Assembly (NCBI GenBank): GCA_023374045.1
Contig: CM041776.1
Span: 140,061,296 to 140,125,295 of the forward strand
Length of the DNA stretch: 64,000 nucleotides
Origin: Limonium bicolor
Lineage: Eukaryota; Streptophyta; Magnoliopsida; Caryophyllales; Plumbaginaceae
Direction: 5' to 3'
A program made the translations under genes and the position numbers. Shown piece after piece: positions 55,646 to 64,000 of the stretch (positions are counted from its first letter, which is position 1; every line of letters starts with the position of its first letter). Under the pieces are notes generated by a model that saw only the letters and a list, made by a program, of their open reading frames with translations, had not been told where the DNA came from and searched no databases.

Positions 55646-57736
55646 GGGAGCTGGGTTCTGATTTCCTTGCCTTCTTCACACACCCTCACGCCATTAGAAT
55701 ACCATAGAAGCTCATAGAAGGCAACACCCACCATTAGAGAAGAGAATTCAAGCTAGAAATCAAGGAAAAACAAGATTTCAAGGAGGGAGAAGAAGCTGGT
55801 GACCTTGGGCGAATTGGTTGGTGGAAGAAATTGATTCAATTAGCTAAGGAACTTGTAAGGTCGTGGCTAGAATGGCAAGGAGAGTCCAGGTAACACTTAT
55901 GCTCACCATTTCTTTCTTTAAACCCTGATTTTGAGCTTTAACTCTTGTTGATGGTAACTTCCGAACCCTAGCTTCTCTTGAGCTTATATTTTGACAGTGT
56001 TCTTAGATAGGTATTACTAGACCAATATCAAAAATTCAGGCAAAAATGCTTTTGGGAAGTAGGATAATTTCTAGGGAACTTTTAGGAAGGAAAAATGTGT
56101 TTTAACACTCCATGAGTGATTTCGATGGTATTTTGTTGAGTTTGGTGTGTTATTATACCTATATTAACTCATAATAATTGATTATAGGTGGTGGGAAAAC
56201 GTGGTTATACATAAAAATTCTAGGTTAAGGTGGGAGGGCTTAAATGGTGCTTTAATCCTTGAGACTTAGTTAAATAGGTTTCCGAATCGATCTTGCCTTG
56301 AAATTTTGCGGGTATTCTTATATTTTGAATTTAGATCCATGGTAAAAATTCAGGTCGAAACTCATTTGGGAAGTCATTCGAATTATTAGGAAGTGATTTG
56401 GGTTAGAGGTGTGCTTTAAGCTTGTATAAGTGTAGTTGTGTGTTGGTTATTGGATTTAATGGTTTATCTGGTCATTATAGTTCTAATATGACTTGTGGTT
56501 GAATTTTTAAGAGATGGTGAAGTGTAAAATATATAAGGAAGCCCTGTACGGTTATATATGTGTACTAAAGCTTGGAAAGAAGGGAAACTGTGTTTAAGTA
56601 TTGCTTTGGGGTGTTTTGTTGCTTGGTTTAGCCTTGAAAGGTTTGGAATGATATTGGTTTGACTATTTATCAGAAAATATGGTGTTGATATCTTAACCCC
56701 TTTCTAAGGATGATTGTGTTGTAATATTCTTCTAGAAAGTTTTGGGAATGATTTTTGAGTTATCCTTATGTTGAATGTTGATTTATGACTGATAAGAGAT
56801 TGAGCTGATTTCTGGTTGAGTGAATGGTATATTCATGGAAGGAGCTTATTATTACACGAATTGTGAAGAATTTATTTGGGAGTTTTACTACTTATTTGAT
56901 CATAATTATGAATGTTGGATTGGAAATTGTATTGTGTGTGATACTATGTGATGGTGGACTTGTTGGTTGGTTGGATGGTGATATTGAGAAAGGCCATGGT
57001 TAGCCTCATTGAGAAAAGCTATTTGAGCAACTGAATATTAAGTCATTTTATGGCTTGCCGTATTGACGACTGATTATTAGACTCCTACCAATGAATTGGG
57101 GTCGTCCTATGATCAACTCTTTGAGCTATGGTTAGCCTTAGGGGGTGTGCACACTTAAGGACATAGGGCCAGATAATTGAGATTTGTGGATTTCACTTTG
57201 TGATTCCAGTGGGGTGTTGAGATTTAACCGATTGACGAGGTACGAATGTGATGGTATTCCAAGGGCAGGTAAACTCTTCTATGTGATATACTCTTATTGC
57301 ATTCCTCTGCTTGTGTGATGATGTTGGATGCTTATTTGTTATGCAAAGAGTTTTAAAGAGAAAATGAATTTTACAGGGTGAGGTAATTGTTACTCAGTTT
57401 CGCTGATTTTGTGCAACCCCTTCGTGTGTTTTTTTGGATTTATGGTTGCAGGTGAAGTTAAATCTTTGTGTGATATTGCTCTTGAGCTTGGGACAAGGGA
57501 ACACGCCGACATAGCTAGGAATTTTATTTATTTGTAAGTGGCAAACTCCTTGAAGCATGTTCCGGGAGTTAGGTTGTAGGTGGATTAGCCTTAGCATCCA
57601 CACTAGTTGTGTGGGTGTGGCGGTAGCACTCCGGTTTGGCTTAGGTGTTATTTAGTCTTCCGCTGTAAAATATTGTAGAAAGTTGTACAAAAAATAAATA
57701 AATAAATTAGGGTGTGAAAACCGGGGTGTTACAGAG

Positions 57737-57748
57737 TGGTATCAGAGA
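57737..57748 (+). promoter_or_regulatory. Primer-binding site of F
   Basis: TGGTATCAGAGA, 11 of 12 to the initiator tRNA-Met type, 3 nt after the LTR. Confidence 0.85.
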
Positions 57749-58504
57749 AGGTTTGGTCTTCAGGGAGCTTTGGTTGAGTTAAGATTAAATCTAGGTTTAA
57801 AAATTTGACAAGCCGTGGGATGGGAATTGTGTTTGTGTCTTGTTACCTATTTGTTTGATTGTTTGGAATTAGTTGTGATCGCAGATAAAATTGGGGCTAT
57901 ACTAGGATAATACTGGAACTTGTTTAATTGTGCAATTGCTTGAATCTGACGTGGAAGGTTGACCTTGATCCTGGTCAGATCAAGGGAAACTGAACACAAA
58001 TTGAGATGGAAGGATAGTTCAACACTGGCACTGACCATGGCAGGGTTGGAGGATTCCTGAAGCTTCCTGTAAGTGATCACGAAAAATTAGATCAGAGTAG
58101 CGCAGTGGAAGCGTGGTTGGAGTAAGACATAGGTGTTGATTAGTGGAGAAGTAATTGAGGATAGTTTGATATTAATATTGAAAATTGATGCAATATGACA
58201 CTTAAAGTGTTTGGCATGTTTATAAGATTTAAATTATTATCTTATTGTTATGTGGTGAATTATCTTAAGTAGATGGATTGTTATTGTATGTGGTGAATGT
58301 TGTCACTTTATGTGGTAAATTATTTGAGGTGGTTGTTATTTGAGGCGGTTATATAAATCACTTATGGTTGGTTGAGAATCTTTGTGTTGTTATGTGGATA
58401 TAACGTGTATAGTGGAGAGATAATGTTGTGTCTTATTGTTATGTGATGTGAATGTGAGGTGAGTTTAAGCTTCGAGGACGAAGCTTTATTTAACGGGGGG
58501 AGAA
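57749..58504 (+). other. F interior, non-coding
   Basis: No protein recognised. 57976-58078 is shared with G (43187-43286). Ends in the polypurine tract before 58505. Confidence 0.75.
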
Positions 58505-60450
58505 TGTAATACCCCGAATTTTTGTAACCCTAATGGAAACCATATTTCCTTAGGAATTATTAGAGAACACGAGGAAACCATAGTGGTCGGGAATCAACCA
58601 AGAAACCTTGGAGAAACCCTAATTCAGAAAGTTCCGAAAAACACTAAAATTTCAGGGAGTTACTTAGAGTTCAATAAGCCTCGGTCAACTGTGGTCAAAC
58701 CTTGGTCAACCTTGGTCTAACCTCGGTCAAACATTGGATAATGGTCAAACCTTGGTCAATGGTCAACTTTGACCATGAGGATGTAGTGGTGATGTAGTGA
58801 TGATGCAGTGATGATGTAGTGATGATACAGCGATGATGTCGGCATGACATAATGATGATGTAAGCGTCGAGGTGTTAATAGATGATTAGTTACACATGGT
58901 CCAATCAAGAGAAGCCTTGTGTCACATTCAATAATGAGGGGAGGTCACACATGGTTGGTGGAGATTAATCCAAGCAAAATATCTACGATCCGACGGCTGT
59001 AAATGAAGACATCTTCCTTAACCTCCTTACTATGCACTAATTCGTCCTTTTGTAATCATTTTAGGGATAAGCCTTATCCATTCATTAATGAGGGAGGAGA
59101 CACTCCAAGGGCTGGGATTAGTCTTAGCCAATTGTCCATCATCCAACGGGTTACAAAGGATAAGCCTTATCATTATAATCATTACCCTTAATTAATGAAA
59201 GAAATTAATCTCATTTAAGAGATCACTCACGCCATCTATAAAAGGGAGCTGGGTTCTGATTTCCTTGCCTTCTTCACACACCCTCCATTAGAATACCATA
59301 GAAGCTCATAGAAGGCAACACCCACCATTAGAGAAGAATTCAAGCTAGAAATCAAGGAAAAACAAGATTTCAAGGAGGGAGAAGAAGCTGGTGACTTGGG
59401 CGAATTGGTTTGGAAGAAATTGATTCAATTAGCTAAGGAACTTGTAAGGTCGTGGCTAGAATGGCAAGGAGAGTCCAGGTAACACTTATGCTCACCATTT
59501 CTTTCTTTAAACCCTGATTTTGAGCTTTAACTCTTGCTGATGGTAACTTCCGAACCCTAGCTTCTCTTGAGCTTAAATTTGGACAGTGTTCTTAGATAGG
59601 TATTACTAGACTAATATCAAACAATCAGGCGAAAATGCCTTTGGGAAGTAGGATAATTTCTAGGGAACTTTTAGGAAGGAAAAATGTGTTTTAACACTCC
59701 ATGAGTGATTTTGATGGTATTTTGTTGAGTTTGGTGTGTTATTATACCTATATTAACTCATAATAACTGATTATTGGTGGTGGGAACTCGTGGTTAGACA
59801 TAAAAATGCTAGGTTAAGGTGGGAGGGCTTAAATGGTGCTTTAATCCTTGAGACTTAGTTAAATAGGTTTCCGAATTTATCTTGCCTTGAAATTTTGAGG
59901 GTATTCTTATATTTTGAATTTAGATCCATGGAAAAAACTTCAGGTCGAAACACATTTAGGAAGTCATTCGAATTATTAGGAAGTGATTTGGGTTAGAGGT
60001 GTGCTTTAAGCCTGTATAAGTGTAGTTGTGTGTTGGTTATTGGATTTAATGGTTTATCTGGTCATTATAGTTCTAATATTACTTGTGGTTGAATTTTTAA
60101 GAGATGGTGAAGTGTAAAATATATAAGGAAGCCCTGTACGGTTATATATGTGTGCTAAAACTTGGAAAGAAGGGAAATTGTGTTTAAGTATGGCTTTGGG
60201 GTGTTTTGTTGCTTGGTTTAGCCTTGAAAGGTTTGGAATGATATTGGTTTGACTATTTATCAGAAAATATGGTGTTGATATCTTAACCCCTTTCTAAGGA
60301 TGATTGTGTTGTAATATTCTTCTAGAAGGTTTTGGGAATGATTTTTGAGTTATCCTTGTGTTGAATGTTGATTTATGACTGATAAGAGATTGAGCTGATT
60401 TCTGGTTGAGTGAATGGTATATTCATGGAAGGAGCTTATTATTACACGAA
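58505..60450 (+). mobile_element. 3' LTR of F (F2), truncated
   Basis: Matches F1 from its first base to ATTATTACACGAA, then switches to TRIM LTR sequence. About 0.9 kb of the LTR is missing. Confidence 0.9.
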
Positions 60451-60583
60451 CCATGCCTTATAGGTGTGGGGATACTCTTCCCTTGTGTAAGGCCTTTGGG
60501 GATGGTACCCCGAGAACAAAACCGTGCGGGCTGCGGCCCAAAGCGGACAATATCACACTGTGGGTTAAGACTGGGCTGTTACA
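60445..60583 (+). mobile_element. Partial TRIM LTR at the duplication junction
   Basis: Begins inside the TRIM LTR at CACGAACCATGCC (matching 54532 onward) and ends GGGCTGTTACA, followed by the same spacer as 54671. It has small indels relative to the first TRIM LTRs. Confidence 0.9.
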
Positions 60584-60815
60584 GGTATAGTTTGGTGATT
60601 TTTGGAGTTATATATAAGGTTTATCAAATATATATAATATATAGTTTTGATGAGTTTAGAAAACTATAGTTATAAAGAGGGGAATTTGTGTGAATATATA
60701 AAGTTTGGTGGTGAAATTTAATTAAAACAGTCTTAGGGCTGTTTCGAAAATTATAGCCTTTAAAAACTATAAGTTGTAATTATATTAAGGTTTAAGGATT
60801 ATAATATAAGGTATA
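60584..60815. other. AT-rich spacer, second copy
   Basis: Duplicate of 54671-54906 with a few small deletions. Ends in target site GTATA (60811-60815). Confidence 0.85.
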
Positions 60816-63645
60816 TGTAATACCCCGAATTTTTGTAACCCTAATGGAAACCATATTTCCTTAGGAATTATTAGAGAACACGAGGAAACCATAGTGGTCG
60901 GGAATCAACCAAGAAACCTTGGAGAAACCCTAATTCAGAAAGTTCCGAAAAACACTAAAATTTCAGGGAGTTACTTAGAGTTCAATAAGCCTCGGTCAAC
61001 TGTGGTCAAACCTTGGTCAACCTTGGTCTAACCTCGGTCAAACATTGGATAATGGTCAAACCTTGGTCAATGGTCAACTTTGACCATGAGGATGCAGTGG
61101 TGATGTAGTGATGATGCAGTGATGATGTAGTGATGATGCAGCGATGATGTCGGCATGACATAATGATGATGTAAGCGTCGAGGTGTTAATAGATGATTAG
61201 TTACACATGGTCCAATCAAGAGAAGCCTTGTGTCACATTCAATAATGAGGGGAGGTCACACATGGTTGGTGGAGATTAATCCAAGCAAAATATCTACGAT
61301 CCGACGGCTGTAAATGAAGACATCTTCCTTAACCTCCTTACTATGCACTAATTCGTCCTTTTGTAATCATTTTAGGGATAAGCCTTATCCATTCATTAAT
61401 GAGGGAGGAGACACTCCAAGGGCTGGGATTAGTCTTAGCCAATTGTCCATCATCCAACGGGTTACAAAGGATAAGCCTTATCATTATAATCATTACCCTT
61501 AATTAATGAAAGAAATTAATCTCATTTAAGAGATCACTCACGCCATCTATAAAAGGGAGCTGGGTTCTGATTTCCTTGCCTTCTTCACACACCCTCACGC
61601 CATTAGAATACCATAGAAGCTCATAGAAGGCAACACCCACCATTAGAGAAGAGAATTCAAGCTAGAAATCAAGGAAAAACAAGATTTCAAGGAGGGAGAA
61701 GAAGCTGGTGACCTTGGGCGAATTGGTTGGTGGAAGAAATTGATTCAATTAGCTAAGGAACTTGTAAGGTCGTGGCTAGAATGGCAAGGAGAGTCCAGGT
61801 AACACTTATGCTCACCATTTCTTTCTTTAAACCCTGATTTTGAGCTTTAACTCTTGTTGATGGTAACTTCCGAACCCTAGCTTCTCTTGAGCTTAAATTT
61901 TGACAGTGTTCTTAGATAGGTATTACTAGACTAATATAAAAAAATCAGGCGAAAATGCCTTTGGGAAGTAGGATAATTTCTAGGGAACTTTTAGGAAGGA
62001 AAAATGTGTTTTAACACTCCATGAGTGATTTTGATGGTATTTTGTTGAGTTTGGTGTGTTATTATACCTATATTAACTTATAATAATTGATTATAGGTGG
62101 TGGGAACTCGTGGTTAGACATAAAAATGCTAGGTTAAGGTGGGAGGGCTTAAATGGTGCTTTAATCCTTGAGACTTAGTTAAATAGGTTTCCGAATTTAT
62201 CTTGCCTTGAAATTTTGAGGGTATTCTTATATTTTGAATTTAGATCCATGGAAAAAACTTCAGGTCGAAACACATTTAGGAAGTCATTCGAATTATTAGG
62301 AAGTGATTTGGGTTAGAGGTGTGCTTTAAGCCTGTATAAGTGTAGTTGTGTGTTGGTTATTGGATTTAATGGTTTATCTGGTCATTATAGTTCTAATATG
62401 ACTTGTGGTTGAATTTTTAAGAGATGGTGAAGTGTAAAATATATAAGGAAGCCCTGTACGGTTATATATGTGTGCTAAAACTTGGAAAGAAGGGAAATTG
62501 TGTTTAAGTATGGCTTTGGGGTGTTTTGTTGCTTGGTTTAGCCTTGAAAGGTTTGGAATGATATTGGTTTGACTATTTATCAGAAAATATGGTGTTGATA
62601 TCTTAACCCCTTTCTAAGGATGATTGTGTTGTAATATTCTTCTAGAAGGTTTTGGGAATGATTTTTGAGTTATCCTTGTGTTGAATGTTGATTTATGACT
62701 GATAAGAGATTGAGCTGATTTCTGGTTGAGTGAATGGTATATTCATGGAAGGAGCTTATTATTACATGAATTGTGAAGAATTTATTCGAGAGTTTTACTA
62801 CTTATTTGATCATAATTATGAATGTTGGATTGGAAATTGTATTGTGTGTGATACTATGTGATGGTGGACTTGTTGGTTGGTTGGATGGTGATATTGAGAA
62901 AGGCCATGGTTAGCCTCATTGAGAAAAGCTATTTGAGCAACTGAATATTAAGTCATTTTATGGCTTGCCGTATTGGCGACTGATTATTAGACTCCTACCA
63001 ATGAATTGGGGTAGTCCTATGATCTACTCTTTGAGCTATGGTTAGCCTTAGGGGGTGTGCACACTTAAGGACATAGGGCCAGAGAATTAAGATTTGTGGA
63101 TTTCACTTTGTGATTCGAGTGGGGTGTTGAGATTTAACCGATTGACGAGGTACGAATGTGATGGTATTCCAAGGGCAGGTAAAATCTACTGTGTGATATA
63201 CTCTTATTGCATTCCTCTGCTTGTGTGATGATGTTGGATGCTTATTTGATATGCAAAGAGTTTTAAAGAGAAAATGAATTTTACAGAGTGAGGTAATTGT
63301 TACTCAGTTTCGCTGATTTTGTGCAACCCCTTCCTGTGTTTGTTTGGATTTATGGTTGCAGATGAAGTTAAATCTTTGTGTGATATTGCTCTTGAGCTTG
63401 GGACAAGGGAACACGCCGACATAGCTAGGAATTTTATTTATTTGTAAGTGGCAAACTCCTTGGAGCATGTTCCGGGAGTTAGGTTGTAGGTGGATTAGCC
63501 TTAGCATCTACACTAGTTGGTGTGGGTGTGGCGGTAACACTCCGGTTTGGCTTAGGTGTTATTTAGTCTTCCGCTGTAAAATATTGTAGAAAGTTGTACA
63601 AAAAAATAAATAAATAAATTAGGGTGTGAAAACCGGGGTGTTACA
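60816..63645 (+). mobile_element. F3: solo LTR of the F family
   Basis: Complete 2.83-kb LTR, TGTAATACCCCG to GGGGTGTTACA, flanked by GTATA on both sides (60811-60815, 63646-63650). No primer site or interior follows. It shares several variants with F2 against F1 (for example CCAACGGG versus CCAAGGGG), but others with F1 (CACGCCATTAG), as expected for an LTR-LTR recombinant. Confidence 0.9.
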
Positions 63646-63650
63646 GTATA
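63646..63650. repeat. Target-site duplication of F (GTATA), right copy
   Basis: Matches 54902-54906 and 60811-60815. Confidence 0.85.
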
Positions 63651-64000
63651 AGTTATAAGTGTAACAATGAAATATAATGGAGGTTGATTTGTGATTTTAT
63701 AGAAGTTTAGTGGTTTATATTAAAAGCCGAAAATATAACGGGCTATTTGGTATTTTATAACAAAATATAACTATTGGTTATAATGGTTTAATGACTTAAA
63801 TGTCATAATATAAGTTATATAACTATAATGTGACAATACATTAATTATGTGGTGGATTTTGTAAATACTAAACATAGGTGCTGTTCGGAAATGTTAACAT
63901 TTTAAAATGGAATTTATAATATGGTTTTAATGTTATAAGAGTTATAACATTTATAATATGAGAGGTATTCATTAAAAAGAATGAATATATATTATAAGAC
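63651..64000. other. AT-rich flank right of F3
   Basis: Non-coding, rich in TATAAGTTATAA words. It continues the host segment interrupted by F and resembles, inverted, the AT-rich interior of the D LTR. Confidence 0.5.

Larger units (their letters stand above)
54907..57733 (+). mobile_element. 5' LTR of F (F1)
   Basis: 2.83 kb, TGTAATACCCCG to GGGGTGTTACA. From the start: a GGTCAA cluster (55085-55168), GATGATG(C/T)AG repeats (about 55180-55260), two GATAAGCCTTATC palindromes (55468 and 55561), a TATA box (55639). The small frame at 55405-55593 recurs in all three LTRs, but simply because the LTRs are near copies. Confidence 0.9.
54907..60450 (+). mobile_element. F: non-autonomous chromovirus-like element, 3' LTR truncated
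   Basis: 5' LTR 54907-57733, primer site, 771-bp non-coding interior, polypurine tract CGGGGGGAGAA (58494-58504), 3' LTR from 58505 cut at the CACGAA junction (60445-60450). CTTCGAGGACGAAGC before the polypurine tract resembles Tekay-like chromovirus ends. The interior is too short for gag or pol. The LTRs are nearly identical, so the insertion is recent. Confidence 0.9.

Overview
This window looks like nuclear DNA from a large-genome flowering plant, probably a eudicot. It is almost entirely nested LTR retrotransposons. I found no host protein-coding gene, tRNA, rRNA or CRISPR array. The plant assignment rests on gag of the Tat/Ogre type, a Tekay-type integrase with a chromodomain-like tail, a miniature TRIM element of a widespread plant type, and the initiator-Met-type primer sites (TGGTATCAGAG). 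The species cannot be named from this sequence. Nearly every short open frame in the window is a by-product of LTRs or tandem repeats.

Layout, left to right (letters are mine). D (1-4714, minus) is the inside of a very long LTR that starts TGAAATACCCC. C (4715-9773, plus) is the 3' half of a gag-only Tat/Ogre-like element. B (9774-9906 and 18883-22562, minus) is a relative of C that has lost gag. A (9907-18876, plus) is a complete gag-only relative with two LTRs, a PPT, an open 433-codon gag and a GTCGTC target duplication, and it sits inside B. J (22563-24204, plus) is a decayed chromovirus integrase and chromodomain, followed by an LTR-like piece (24205-24995). G (24996-46510, plus) has 4.36-kb LTRs and a non-coding interior. 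H (31340-40817, plus, TSD GATAC) is a gag-protease-only element nested in G. I (36552-38337, minus, TSD CTAAG) is a solo LTR nested in H. E (46511-54229, minus) is another gag-only Tat/Ogre-like element that cuts G's 3' LTR. A 441-bp TRIM (54230-54670) sits exactly in E's primer-binding site. From 54671 to the end, an AT-rich host segment carries F, a non-autonomous chromovirus-like element (LTR, 771-bp interior, truncated LTR). This is followed by a duplicated TRIM/host segment and a solo F LTR with a GTATA target duplication.

Relative order read from the nesting: J is older than B, and B is older than C and A. J is older than G, G is older than H, and H is older than I. G is also older than E, and E is older than the TRIM. 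F is recent, because its LTRs are nearly identical. The A/B/C/E family has no pol in any copy, so its copies could only have moved using enzymes from other elements. Gag is open only in A.

The most informative points are: the tandem duplication of the F locus through a CACGAA microhomology; the TRIM with exact ends but mismatched flanks, which suggests ectopic recombination; the gag-only family with paired hairpins after PPT-like motifs and copy-specific minisatellites; a W-box cluster in the F LTRs; and GGTCCGGG-type hairpins shared by several LTR families. I did not find a convincing new host-encoded system.
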